Under the pieces are notes generated by a model. It did no database searches. It saw only the letters and a program-made list of their open reading frames with translations, and was not told the DNA's origin. The position numbers and the translations under genes were made by a program. Positions 1 through 8,302 of a DNA stretch of 64,000 bases are shown in pieces (within the stretch, counting starts at the first letter, position 1; the number at the start of each line of letters is the position of its first letter). The DNA lies in assembly GCF_016741935.1 (NCBI RefSeq), contig NZ_JAERRG010000001.1, forward strand, positions 1,364,001-1,428,000. Reading direction: 5' to 3'. The DNA is from Streptomyces endocoffeicus. Lineage in GTDB: Bacteria > Actinomycetota > Actinomycetes > Streptomycetales > Streptomycetaceae.

Positions 1-1
1 G

Positions 2-1078
2 GTCGGGCAGGAGGTGCTGGACATCGGCCCGGCGGACGTGTCGTTCTCGGTGTCCAAGCTGTTCTACGCCTACGGCTTCGGGAACGCCTTCGCCTTCCCC
101 CTCTTCTCGGGGTCGGCCGCGGTGCTCACCCCGGACCGCCCCGGACCTGCCCTCATCGACGACCTCGTGGCCCGGCACCGGGTGACCCTGCTGTACTCGG
201 TGCCGTCCTCGTACGCCGCCCTGGTGGACGAGCGCGGCACCGGCCACGCGGCCTGCTTCACCTCCGTCCGCGCGGCGGTCAGCGCGGGCGAGGGGCTGCC
301 GCCCGCCCTCGGTGAGCGGGTCGGTGAGCTGCTCGGCGCACCGGTGCTGGAGCAGATCGGCTCCACCGAGGCGGGCCACGCCTTCTGCGCCAACACGGTG
401 TGGGACAACGCCCCCGGCACCCTCGGCCGTCCGGTGCCCCGCTTCGAGCTGGAGCTACGGGACGGCGAGGGCGCCGTGGTGGCGGACGGCGCCGACGGCT
501 CGGCCGAGGGCGAGCTGTGGGTGCGGGGCCCGACGGTGGTCACCGGCCGCCCGGAGGACGGCGGTTGGCTCGCCACCCGGGACCGGGCCCGGCGCGAACG
601 CGACGGGACGTATCGCCATCTGGGCCGGGTGGACGACCTGGAGATGGTCGGCGGGATCACCGTGTCGCCGCTGGAGGTCGAGGAGGTGCTGCGGCAGCAC
701 CCGTCGGTGCGGGAGGTGGCGGTGGCGGCCGTCCCCGACGAGCGGGGCGCGACCCGGCTGCGCGCCTATGTCGTACCGGCGGCCGACGCGGGCGGCCGGG
801 CGGCCGACCCGGACGGCTCGGGCGACCCGGGCGACCCGGGCGGCTCGGGCGACCCGAACAACCCGCGCGGCTCGAACAACCCGCGCGGCTCGGACAACCC
901 GCGCGGCCCGCGCGGCTCGGCGGTGGACGAGGAGGCCCTGACGGCCGATCTGATCGCGCTGGCCCGGCGGCGGCTCGCCGCCTACAAGGCGCCGCGCACC
1001 GTGCGCCTGGTGGCCTCGCTGCCGCGCACCCCGACGGGAAAGCTGCGGCGCCATGTCGTCCGCACCGGCCGCTGGTGA
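2..1078 (+). CDS. AMP-forming acyl-CoA ligase, benzoate-CoA ligase-like (5' truncated)
   Basis: The reading frame is open from base 2, so the true start lies left of the window; the GTG at 14 is internal. What remains is the second half of an ANL-superfamily adenylating enzyme: EQIGSTEAGHAF (A5-type motif), GELWVRGP, the hinge region LGRVDDLEMVGGITVSP, and near the C-terminus PRTPTGKLRRH with the conserved lysine. Such enzymes activate a carboxylic acid with ATP and usually load it on CoA. The wording around EQIGSTEAG is closest to the benzoate-CoA ligase group, but the substrate is not readable. Odd feature: the C-terminal domain carries a low-complexity insert rich in Gly, Asp, Asn, Pro and Arg (about bases 790-925) built on tandem DNA repeats. 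A second ligase follows after 74 bp on the same strand. Confidence 0.85.
   Translation, partial: VGQEVLDIGPADVSFSVSKLFYAYGFGNAFAFPLFSGSAAVLTPDRPGPALIDDLVARHRVTLLYSVPSSYAALVDERGTGHAACFTSVRAAVSAGEGLPPALGERVGELLGAPVLEQIGSTEAGHAFCANTVWDNAPGTLGRPVPRFELELRDGEGAVVADGADGSAEGELWVRGPTVVTGRPEDGGWLATRDRARRERDGTYRHLGRVDDLEMVGGITVSPLEVEEVLRQHPSVREVAVAAVPDERGATRLRAYVVPAADAGGRAADPDGSGDPGDPGGSGDPNNPRGSNNPRGSDNPRGPRGSAVDEEALTADLIALARRRLAAYKAPRTVRLVASLPRTPTGKLRRHVVRTGRW
857..910 (+). repeat. Three tandem 18-bp in-frame repeats
   Basis: Units at 857-874, 875-892 (identical, AACAACCCGCGCGGCTCG) and 893-910 (two changes). They encode the Asn-Asn-Pro-Arg-Gly-Ser-like linker in the C-terminal domain of the ligase. 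The 18-bp length keeps frame. Confidence 0.9.
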
Positions 1079-1152
1079 CGGGTCAAACCGGCTTGCCGGC
1101 CGCGCCCGAGCGCGCGGCCCCCTGACCGACTTCGAACGATGAGGACCTCGAT

Positions 1153-2742
1153 ATGTTGCAGCGGCTTCTCCCCGAGCGCGGGTTCTATCTGGGGCTGATG
1201 TTCCAGGAGGCCGCGGCCCGGCACGGCAGGGTCAGGGTGACCCTGGACCGGCCACTGGACGTCGCCCCCGACGCCGGTACCGACCTCGGCTACACCGAAC
1301 TCGCCGATCTGGTCGACGACCTGGCCGCCCGGCTGTGGTCGGCGGGGGTGCGCCCGAGTGAGCATGTGGCGATCCTCAAGGGCGACAACGTCGACATCGT
1401 GCTGCTGACCTGTGCCGTCTCCAGGATCGGAGCGGTCCCGGCGCTGCTGTCGCCCTCGTTGGACGGACAGGTGGCCGCGGTGCTGCTGGACCGGCTGCAC
1501 GCCCCCTGGCTGATCACCGACCGGGCGACGCTGGAGTCCACGCTGAGCACGGTGGACACCACCCTTGCCCGCGGCGTGCTGACGGTGGACGAGGCGCCCG
1601 GGAACACCATCGCGCTGGCCGCGCTCGCCGGAGTGCCGCGCCGCCCGGCCGTCCGGCTCCACCCCCGGGAGCCCTCGCTGATCACCCACAGCTCGGGGAC
1701 CACCGGCATACCGAAGCTGGCCGTGCACTGCCCGTACACCATGTGGAACCGGCTGGTGCCCCAGCAGGCGCTGGGCCGGGCCGGCCGCGGGGAGGCGGCC
1801 GCGCTGCACATGTCGTTCGTCCACTCCCGCTTCTACCATCTGCTCGGCGTACTGCTGCACTTCGGCAGCCCGCTGCTGCTGCTCGTCGACCCCGACCCGG
1901 CCCACGCCGGCCCGCTGCTGGCGGCGCACCGCCCCGGCATCGTGGAGACACATCCCAACACCTATGTGCTGTGGGAGGACCTGGCCGACGCGCCGAACGG
2001 CCCGCTATCCAACGTCCGGGCGTACGGCTCCACGTTCGACGCCATCCACCCCCGTACGGTGCGGCGGCTGCTCGCCGCGTCCCGGCGCCGCGACCCCCGG
2101 CTGATGCAGCTGTACGGGCAGAGCGAGACCGGGCCCATCGCCTTCGGCTGGTACACCCGGCGGGGCGCGGACCGGGTGGAGGCACGGCGGGTGGGCACCG
2201 GCATCCCCGGGTTCACCCGGATCCGGGTGGTGGACGAGCGGGGCCGCAGGTGCCCGCCGGGGGCGACGGGGGCCATCGAGGCCCGCACCCGCGGCCGGAT
2301 CCTCACCTACCTCGGCGCGCCGGAGAGTTACGCCCGGCAGGTGGACCGGGGCTGGTGGCGGATGGGCGACATGGGCTACCGCGACCGGTGGGGCGCGCTG
2401 TATCTGCTGGACCGCGAGGTGGACCAGATCTCCACCGTGGACAGCACCCTGGAGGTGGAGGACGAACTGCTGTCGCGGTTCGCCGACCTCCGGGAAGTGA
2501 TCATCGTCCACGGTCCGGGGCGCGAGCCGGTACCGGTGGTGTGCACCCGGGGGAACGAGCCGCTGGACCCCGACAGCTGGCGGCGGGCGACCGAGGATCT
2601 CCCGGCGCTGGCCGAGCCGGTGCAGTGCCGCTTCGAGGATCTGCCGCGCACCGCCACCTGGAAGATCAAGCGGCTGGAGATCGCCCGGCAGCTCGCCGCG
2701 GGTGAGCTGCCCACCCTGTCCACCGCTCCGGTCGGTGGCTGA
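1153..2742 (+). CDS. AMP-dependent synthetase/ligase
   Basis: A complete 529-residue adenylate-forming enzyme. The P-loop-like A3 motif HSSGTTGIPK sits near residues 178-187, the A5 motif QLYGQSET near 319-326, and the C-terminal catalytic lysine is in TATWKIKR near 500-507. It should adenylate a carboxylic acid; the acceptor (CoA, carrier protein or amine) cannot be told from sequence. It is the second ligase in the row and ends one base before the ATG of an FAD hydroxylase, so the three genes are probably one operon. Start at ATG 1153 after CGATGAGGACC. Two ligases plus a flavoprotein hydroxylase suggest tailoring or assembly of an acyl or aromatic-acid product rather than ordinary fatty-acid metabolism (inference). 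Confidence 0.85.
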   Translation: MLQRLLPERGFYLGLMFQEAAARHGRVRVTLDRPLDVAPDAGTDLGYTELADLVDDLAARLWSAGVRPSEHVAILKGDNVDIVLLTCAVSRIGAVPALLSPSLDGQVAAVLLDRLHAPWLITDRATLESTLSTVDTTLARGVLTVDEAPGNTIALAALAGVPRRPAVRLHPREPSLITHSSGTTGIPKLAVHCPYTMWNRLVPQQALGRAGRGEAAALHMSFVHSRFYHLLGVLLHFGSPLLLLVDPDPAHAGPLLAAHRPGIVETHPNTYVLWEDLADAPNGPLSNVRAYGSTFDAIHPRTVRRLLAASRRRDPRLMQLYGQSETGPIAFGWYTRRGADRVEARRVGTGIPGFTRIRVVDERGRRCPPGATGAIEARTRGRILTYLGAPESYARQVDRGWWRMGDMGYRDRWGALYLLDREVDQISTVDSTLEVEDELLSRFADLREVIIVHGPGREPVPVVCTRGNEPLDPDSWRRATEDLPALAEPVQCRFEDLPRTATWKIKRLEIARQLAAGELPTLSTAPVGG

Positions 2743-2743
2743 C

Positions 2744-3964
2744 ATGGCGGCGGGTGCGGACAGCGGGCCGGTTCTGGTGGTGGGCTCCGGGCCGGTGGGG
2801 ATGACGGCGGCGCTCACCCTGCGCGCCGCCGGGCTGCCGGTCCTGGTACTGGAGGCCGGGGCGCGGGACCGGGTGCGGCCCGGGAGCCGCGCGCTGTTCG
2901 TCCACCGGCGGTCGCTGCGGCTGCTGGAGCGGGCCCGCCCGGGGCTGGGCGTACGGATCGCGGCGTACGGCACGACCTGGCGCACCCGGCGCACCCTCTA
3001 CCGCGGCCGCGAGGTGTTCGCGCAGACCTTTCCGCGGGCCGCCGGGGACGGGGACGGGGACGCGGCCCTGCCCGCGTTCACCAGCCTGCGTCAGGTGGAC
3101 ACCGAGCGGTTCCTCCACGAGGCGTGCGCGGAGGCGGGCGTGGAGTTCCGCTTCGACGCCGAGGTGGACGAGGTGCGCGCGGACGGCGACGGCGTGACGG
3201 TGACCGCGAAGGGCGGCGGGAGCTGGACGGCCGGCCATGTCATCGCCGCCGACGGGGCCCGTTCGGGGGTGCGCAAGGCGCTGGGCATCCCGCTGGAGGG
3301 CACCCGGTCCGACGGCTATCACGTGGTCGTGGACGTGGCGGATCCGCCCGGCGGGGATCTGCCGGTGGAGCGGGTCTTCCACTACGAGCACCCCGGCACC
3401 GGCGGCCGCACCGTGCTGCGGGTGCCATTCACCGGCGGTTTCCAGATCGATCTGCAGTGCCGCGCGGACGATCCGCCGGAGTCCTTCGGCACCGAGAAGG
3501 CGCTGCGCCGCTGGCTGCCCCGGCTGGTGGGCGAGGACTGCGCCCACCGGGTGCTGTGGGTGTCGCGGTACCACTTCCTGCGCAAGGTCGCCGCGTCGTT
3601 CGCGGATCCGTCCGGCCGGGTGCTGCTGGCGGGCGAGGCGGCGCATCTGTTCCCGCCCTTCGGGGCCCGCGGGATGAACAGCGGGATCGCGGACGCCGTC
3701 GCGGCGGCGGAGGCGGTGTCGGCGGCATGCTCCGAGCCATCGCGGGGACCCGCGACGGTGGCCGGGTACGCCTCCGCCCGCCGGAGCGCGGCCCTCTACA
3801 ACAGCGAGGCCGCCGGGGCGGCCCTGGACCATCTGCGGCCCCGGCCGTGGAAGCGGGCGACCCAGCGCGCGGCGGCCGCCCTGTCCCCGGTGGTCCCCCG
3901 CTGCGGGGAGTGGCTGGAACGCGCCCCCTACGGCCCCCGGGGCGGCCCGGCGCGCGGCTATTGA
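2744..3964 (+). CDS. FAD-dependent monooxygenase (aromatic hydroxylase family)
   Basis: 406 residues. The N-terminal Rossmann motif VVGSGPVGMTAALTLRAAG binds FAD; the second FAD motif is VLLAGEAAHLFPPFGARGMN, with Glu in place of the usual Asp of GDAAH. This is the layout of group A single-component flavoprotein hydroxylases (UbiH/PHBH family), which use NAD(P)H and O2 to hydroxylate an aromatic or polyketide substrate. I place the start at ATG 2744, one base after the previous stop; an upstream in-frame GTG at 2702 would overlap the ligase and precede the Rossmann fold by 20 extra residues. The spacing implies translational coupling. Confidence 0.85.
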   Translation: MAAGADSGPVLVVGSGPVGMTAALTLRAAGLPVLVLEAGARDRVRPGSRALFVHRRSLRLLERARPGLGVRIAAYGTTWRTRRTLYRGREVFAQTFPRAAGDGDGDAALPAFTSLRQVDTERFLHEACAEAGVEFRFDAEVDEVRADGDGVTVTAKGGGSWTAGHVIAADGARSGVRKALGIPLEGTRSDGYHVVVDVADPPGGDLPVERVFHYEHPGTGGRTVLRVPFTGGFQIDLQCRADDPPESFGTEKALRRWLPRLVGEDCAHRVLWVSRYHFLRKVAASFADPSGRVLLAGEAAHLFPPFGARGMNSGIADAVAAAEAVSAACSEPSRGPATVAGYASARRSAALYNSEAAGAALDHLRPRPWKRATQRAAAALSPVVPRCGEWLERAPYGPRGGPARGY

Positions 3965-4127
3965 CCGGCAATCCAGCGAGCACGGCTAGGAACCCGGACG
4001 GACAACGGAACAACGGAACGCGGACGTACGGCATCGGGGCGGCACGGCATCGGACAACGAGCACATCGAGAAACGCCGAGCACATCGAGCACATCAGGCA
4101 CATCGGGACGGAGACGTGGAAGCGGAC

Positions 4128-4961
4128 ATGGTCGCCACACAGAACATCGGTCACGCCGACGCGTCGGACCAGAAGCAGTGGACGCTGATGTGGCGCGAGG
4201 ACGGCGGGCTGATGCCCTCCCGGGCGGTGCCGGACAGCGCGCTGCTGGCCGCCGACTCCTGGCTGATCGACGACGGGCGGGTGCGCGGGCTCGACCACCA
4301 CCGCCGCCGGTTCGTCGCCGCGTGCGTCGAGGCGAGCGGCGACTCCCCGGCCCGGATCGAGAGCTTCTGGCGCGACGCGGTCGCCGCCCTGCCCCGCACC
4401 GAGCGCTGGTTTCCACGGGTCGAGCTGGCCGGTCCGGAACCGGCCCGGCTGTTTCTGCGGGTCCGGCCCGCGCCGCCGCGGACGGTCAATGTGACCGTGT
4501 GCCTGACCGAGGAGTTCGATCCGCGGTCGCATCCCCGCCGTACCGGTCCCGACCTCTCCCTCCTGGCGCATCTGCGGGAGCGGGCGGCCGCCCGCGGTGC
4601 GCAGGAGCTGCTGCTCACCACCCCCTCCGGGCTGGTGCTCGAGGGCACGGCGGCGAGCGTCCTGTGGTGGGAGGACGACGTGCTGTGTCTGCCGCCCCCG
4701 GAGCTTCCGCTGCTGGCGGGCGTCACCTCGGCCCTGATCCAGGACCGGGCGGCCGAGCTGGGCGTCCGCACCGAGCACCGCCGCCGCACCGTGCAGGAGC
4801 TGGACGGCCGTGAGGTGTGGCTGGTCAACGCGGTGCACGGAATCCGCCCGGTGACCGCGTGGCTGGGCCGCCCGCTGCGGGCGGGCCCGGCGCTGCGCGC
4901 CGCCTCCTGGCAGACCTGGCTCAACGGCGTTCGCGATCCCCTCACTGCCCCGATCCCCTGA
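4128..4961 (+). CDS. Aminotransferase class IV-fold protein lacking the PLP lysine
   Basis: 277 residues from ATG 4128 (GTG 4116 is an alternative). The central segment RGAQELLLTTPSGLVLEGTAASVLWW and the later LLAGVTSALIQDRAAELG match the aminodeoxychorismate lyase / branched-chain aminotransferase fold (PLP fold type IV), including the conserved Glu and the LxGxT turn. In that family the Schiff-base lysine sits about 20-25 residues before the Glu motif; here that stretch reads RRTGPDLSLLAHLRER, with no lysine. The only lysine in the whole protein is residue 16. Either the protein works without a PLP Schiff base, or it is a pseudoenzyme. It lies downstream of the ligase-hydroxylase genes and upstream of an AhpD-like gene. 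The 5' region (about 4020-4115) is rich in repeated CACATCG words. Confidence 0.75.
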   Translation: MVATQNIGHADASDQKQWTLMWREDGGLMPSRAVPDSALLAADSWLIDDGRVRGLDHHRRRFVAACVEASGDSPARIESFWRDAVAALPRTERWFPRVELAGPEPARLFLRVRPAPPRTVNVTVCLTEEFDPRSHPRRTGPDLSLLAHLRERAAARGAQELLLTTPSGLVLEGTAASVLWWEDDVLCLPPPELPLLAGVTSALIQDRAAELGVRTEHRRRTVQELDGREVWLVNAVHGIRPVTAWLGRPLRAGPALRAASWQTWLNGVRDPLTAPIP

Positions 4962-4990
4962 TCACCCCGATCCCCTGACCGCGTGGCCGC

Positions 4991-5050
4991 CTGGCCGCGA
5001 CTGACTGCTACTGACCGCGACTGACCGCGACTGACCGCGACTGACCGCGA
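4991..5050 (+). repeat. Tandem 10-bp repeat before the AhpD-like gene
   Basis: Six consecutive decamers: four identical copies of CTGACCGCGA (5011-5050) preceded by two diverged copies (4991-5010). It ends 16 bp before the next ATG, immediately upstream of its ribosome-binding site. Confidence 0.9.
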
Positions 5051-5066
5051 CGAACGGAGTTCACCG

Positions 5067-5564
5067 ATGACGACGACCACCCCAGCCCGCACCACCGCCC
5101 GGCTGGATCTGAAGGGCCTCGCCCCCGAGGTGTCCGCCGCGATGGGCGAGCTGCACCGGGCGGCGGTGCGGGCCGCCCGGGCGGCGGGGGTCGAGCCCGA
5201 GCTGCTGGAGCTGGTCAGGATCCGCGCCTCGCAGCTCAACGGCTGCGCGTTCTGCCTGGACATGCACACCAAGGACGCCCGCGCCCAGGGCGAGACCGAG
5301 CAGCGGATCCACACCCTCGCCGCCTGGCGGGAGACCCCGTTCTTCACCGAGCGGGAGCGGGCCGCGCTCGAGCTGACCGAGGCGGTGACCTCGGTCCAGG
5401 ACGGCCATGTGCCGGACGAGGTCTACGCGGCCGCCCGCGAGGTCTTCGACGAACCGCAGGTGGCGGCCGTGATCTGGGCCGCCGTCGTGATCAACGCCTA
5501 CAACCGCACGGCGATCAGCGCACGGATGGTGCCCGGCGCCTATCAGCCCGCCCCGCCCACCTGA
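5067..5564 (+). CDS. Carboxymuconolactone decarboxylase / AhpD-like protein
   Basis: 165 residues starting at ATG 5067 after CGGAGTTCACCG. The core ELVRIRASQLNGCAFCLDMHTKDARAQGE contains the CxxC pair and downstream His of the AhpD-type alkylhydroperoxidase subfamily, which reduces peroxides or acts as a small disulfide redox protein; carboxymuconolactone decarboxylases share the fold. The CxxC favours the AhpD-type role. It follows the lysine-free class IV protein by 105 bp and may be part of the same pathway, perhaps protecting against peroxide leaked by the FAD hydroxylase (inference). Confidence 0.85.
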   Translation: MTTTTPARTTARLDLKGLAPEVSAAMGELHRAAVRAARAAGVEPELLELVRIRASQLNGCAFCLDMHTKDARAQGETEQRIHTLAAWRETPFFTERERAALELTEAVTSVQDGHVPDEVYAAAREVFDEPQVAAVIWAAVVINAYNRTAISARMVPGAYQPAPPT

Positions 5565-5598
5565 CCCCGACGCCCGCGCGACCGCGCGCCGGCGTCAG

Positions 5599-5636
5599 CA
5601 CCCGCTGGAGGCCAGACCACCCGCTGGAGGCCAGAC
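5599..5636 (+). repeat. Perfect 19-bp tandem duplication containing the ribosome site
   Basis: CACCCGCTGGAGGCCAGAC occurs twice back to back (5599-5617 and 5618-5636), one base before the ATG of the next gene. Each copy carries a CTGGAGG Shine-Dalgarno sequence, so the gene has two stacked ribosome sites, with the second at the normal distance. Confidence 0.9.
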
Positions 5637-5637
5637 C

Positions 5638-6252
5638 ATGAACACCCACGGACCGCGACGCGTATTCGGGCCGCGTCCGCCCCTGCTCAAGCGTCCGGCC
5701 AGGGGGCCCAACCCGCTGCGCCGCCGGACGGACCGGATCCAGACCTGGTGCACCGTGCTGTTCGTGCTGATCCTCGTGGTCGGGCTGCCGGCCGCCGCGA
5801 TCAGCGCGGGGTACGCGGCACACGCCTCCCAGATGCGCGTCGTGGCCGCCGAGACCTCGGCCCGGCACCAGATCACCGCACGGCTCGCCGATGCCGCCCC
5901 CGGCCCGGCCCACAGCGATGTGCGGGAGCCACGGCAGGCGCGGGTGCGCTGGGTCGCGGATGACGGTGAGCGCCATACGGGCACCGCCACGGTGGCGGGC
6001 GACGGCGACTCCGGGGACGAGGTACGGGTCTGGGTGAACCGCGAGGGCGCCCTGGCGCAGCCGCCCTCCTCCCCCTCGACCGCGCGGACCATGGGCTGGT
6101 TCACCGGCTGTATCACCGCGGCCACGGTGGCCGCGCTCGCGTTCACGGGGCGGGCCCGGGTCCGGCGGGCCCTGGATCGCAGGCGCTACGCGCGCTGGGA
6201 TGCAGAGTGGAAGGTGGTGGAACCCGCGTGGTCCGGCAGGAACCGCCGCTGA
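5638..6252 (+). CDS. Rv1733c-family two-pass membrane protein
   Basis: 204 residues. A basic N-terminus (GPNPLRRRTDRIQTW) leads into a first membrane helix CTVLFVLILVVGLPAAAISAGYAA; a central extracellular-type domain follows (VRWVADDGERHTGTATV, GDGDSGDEVRVWVNREG); a second helix is GWFTGCITAATVAALAFTG. This arrangement is that of the actinobacterial Rv1733c family, which has no established biochemical role. The start at ATG 5638 is fixed by the duplicated ribosome site. Confidence 0.8.
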   Translation: MNTHGPRRVFGPRPPLLKRPARGPNPLRRRTDRIQTWCTVLFVLILVVGLPAAAISAGYAAHASQMRVVAAETSARHQITARLADAAPGPAHSDVREPRQARVRWVADDGERHTGTATVAGDGDSGDEVRVWVNREGALAQPPSSPSTARTMGWFTGCITAATVAALAFTGRARVRRALDRRRYARWDAEWKVVEPAWSGRNRR

Positions 6253-6339
6253 GCGGGGCTCCGGCCGCCGCCGCGGGATCCGGCCGCCTCTGGGTGCCAG
6301 AAGCGCCAGAAGCGGCCACCGGAAGGTGAGGAGCAGACC

Positions 6340-6630
6340 ATGTCGCAGACAGTGGAGTGGAAGGTCCATCTCTATCTCTCCGAGGACGAGGGGAGGACCA
6401 GGGCGCGGGTGGAGCTGGACACCGGGTCCACGGCGCTCACCGGCCGGGGACTGGCCCGGTGCAACCCGGACGACGAGGACGTGCCCGTGATCGGCGATGA
6501 GCTCGCGGCCGGGCGGGCGCTCAGCGATCTGGGGCAGCAGCTGATGCGGGCCGCCGAGCACGACCTGGAGAGCGTGGGCGAGCCCCCGGCCTCGCGCAGA
6601 CCACGGCCCGGCTACGGCTGGATCGCCTGA
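6340..6630 (+). CDS. DUF1876 domain protein
   Basis: 96 residues; TVEWKVHLYLSEDEGRTRARVELDTG...LTGRGLARCNPDD...VPVIGDELAAGRALSDLGQQLM matches the small actinobacterial DUF1876 family, which adopts a dsRBD-like fold and is usually annotated only as stress-associated. Start ATG 6340 with GGAAGGTGAGGAG upstream. It stands alone between the membrane protein and the glycosidase-like gene. Confidence 0.85.
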   Translation: MSQTVEWKVHLYLSEDEGRTRARVELDTGSTALTGRGLARCNPDDEDVPVIGDELAAGRALSDLGQQLMRAAEHDLESVGEPPASRRPRPGYGWIA

Positions 6631-6780
6631 GGGACCGCCCCCATAGTCGGCGCGACCGCCGTACGGGTCGCGTCCCGGTCCCGGACGGCCTCCGGCGGAC
6701 GGCCTCCGGCACCCGCCGTACCGGATGAACGGGGTGGAAACCCGACCACCCCAGCACTGGCCATTATTTATGAATACATC

Positions 6781-6810
6781 TTGACAGTCCGTTGGCACCC
6801 CCGGACGATG
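6781..6810 (+). promoter_or_regulatory. Candidate promoter for the cellulase-like gene
   Basis: A locally AT-rich patch (CCATTATTTATGAATACATC) runs straight into a perfect TTGACA at 6781-6786, about 100 bp before the GTG start. The expected -10 around 6804-6809 reads GACGAT and is weak. Confidence 0.4.
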
Positions 6811-6825
6811 AACCGATCTCTCGTC

Positions 6826-6861
6826 TCTTCTGTCATCGCCGAGTCTTCTGTCATCGCCGAG
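6826..6861 (+). repeat. Perfect 18-bp tandem duplication in the 5' leader
   Basis: TCTTCTGTCATCGCCGAG is present at 6826-6843 and 6844-6861, between the TTGACA hexamer and the GTG start at 6885. Confidence 0.9.
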
Positions 6862-6884
6862 CCGCCGACCGCGGGGAGCCCCCT

Positions 6885-8141
6885 GTGACGCTGTCGCCGC
6901 ATCTGCCGGACAAACTGACCATCTCGCTGTGGGACTTCAGCTGGTACACCCGCACCGGCCCGGATGAGCCCTTCGCCGATCTCGACCGCGCCTTCGAGGA
7001 CGCCGTGGCCCGCGGTTACAACACGGTGCGCGTCTGCGCCATGCCGTACCTGCTCTTCGGCTCCCGGCTGGACACGACCAAGCTGCGGCCGTCGGCGCTG
7101 GGCGGCGCGTACGGGCAGCGGATGCGCTGGTACGACCTGGGCGGCGGGGGCGAGATCGACGGACGGGCGTGGCTGCGCGAGCTGTTCGAGGCGGCCCTGC
7201 GCCATGACTGCTTCGTCATCCTCTCCAGCTGGGAGTACCAGCAGAGCCCGTCGTTCGGCGAGGACCGCGCCTGGTTCGACGCGCTGATGGCCGTCGATCC
7301 CGAGCGGCGCGCCGAGGCGCTCGCGGACGCGCTGGCCGATCTGATCGACTTCCTGGTGATCCACGGTCTGGACGACCGGATCGCCTTCACCGAGCTGCAC
7401 AACGAGGTCCAGGGCAGCCGGCTCACCGAGGGGCTGGACGGCGAGGACAGGGTCGTCGCCCTGCGGCCGCGGCTGGAGCGGGGGATCGCCCGGTTCAAGG
7501 AGCGCCACCCCAACCGGCCGGTCACGGTCAACTACGCCAAGGTGCCGGTCGGTTCGCTGCGCGGGGTCCCCCGCGAGGTGGATGTGGCGGTCTTCCACCC
7601 CTATGTCTACGGGGTGCTGGACGAGCTGCTGACCACCTTCGCCATCCGCGACCGGGCCCGTCCCTTCCCCCAGGAGGCGGTCCGCCGGGAGCTGCTGCGT
7701 CCCGGCGCCCCCGATCTGGCCGACTGGGCCCCTCCGCCCGGCGATCGCTGGCGGCTGGAGGCCACCACGGTCGGCCCCCGGGAGATCTACGTCCACGACT
7801 GGTGCGACCCCGACCGCTGGGACGCCTGGCTGTACGACCGCTACGCCGTGCACCGGCTGGCGATGGACCAGCGGCTGGTCACCTGGATCGAGGCGGCCGC
7901 GGACTGGGCGGCCGCGAGCGGGGTTCCGCTGGTCTTCGGCGAGGGCTGGATCGGCTACACCCCGTTGCACGGGACCTTCGAGGAGGGCCCGGTGGGGGCC
8001 GCGTTCTGCCGTCGCGCGGTCGAGGAGTCGGCCCGGGTGGGCGCGTGGGGCGCGGTGGTGTGCTCCAACGCGGCGCCCCAGCACCCGATGTGGCGGGACA
8101 TCGCGCTGCAGCGGGAGTGCAACGGGGTGCTGCGCGGCTGA
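6885..8141 (+). CDS. Cellulase-like TIM-barrel glycosidase
   Basis: 418 residues from GTG 6885, chosen for the GGGGAG ribosome site 5 bases upstream; a longer in-frame start at 6792 would translate the duplicated leader. No signal peptide is seen, so it acts in the cytoplasm. LTISLWDFSWYTR, RGYNTVRVCAMPYL, the putative acid/base TELHNEVQG and the putative nucleophile VFGEGWIGYTP fit a clan-A (GH5-like) barrel of the kind labelled cellulase-like. The substrate is unknown. It is followed by a terminator-like hairpin, then a transporter and AnmK, which hints at a role in cell-wall or amino-sugar scavenging (inference). Confidence 0.7.
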   Translation: MTLSPHLPDKLTISLWDFSWYTRTGPDEPFADLDRAFEDAVARGYNTVRVCAMPYLLFGSRLDTTKLRPSALGGAYGQRMRWYDLGGGGEIDGRAWLRELFEAALRHDCFVILSSWEYQQSPSFGEDRAWFDALMAVDPERRAEALADALADLIDFLVIHGLDDRIAFTELHNEVQGSRLTEGLDGEDRVVALRPRLERGIARFKERHPNRPVTVNYAKVPVGSLRGVPREVDVAVFHPYVYGVLDELLTTFAIRDRARPFPQEAVRRELLRPGAPDLADWAPPPGDRWRLEATTVGPREIYVHDWCDPDRWDAWLYDRYAVHRLAMDQRLVTWIEAAADWAAASGVPLVFGEGWIGYTPLHGTFEEGPVGAAFCRRAVEESARVGAWGAVVCSNAAPQHPMWRDIALQRECNGVLRG

Positions 8142-8148
8142 GGACGGG

Positions 8149-8191
8149 CCCGTACGGCACCGGGTTGGCCCGCGCCCCGGGGCCGTACGGG
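8149..8191 (+). terminator. Hairpin terminator after the glycosidase
   Basis: Perfect 10-bp arms CCCGTACGGC (8149-8158) and GCCGTACGGG (8182-8191), beginning 8 bp after the stop codon. Confidence 0.65.
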
Positions 8192-8302
8192 ATCTGCCCG
8201 GACCTCGGGCGCCGCTGGAGCCGCGCTCGCACCGGTAACCGCGCTCCCTGACGGGTACGGACATCACATCCCCTTGGCGGTGACGGCTGAAAGGGCCCGG
8301 AT

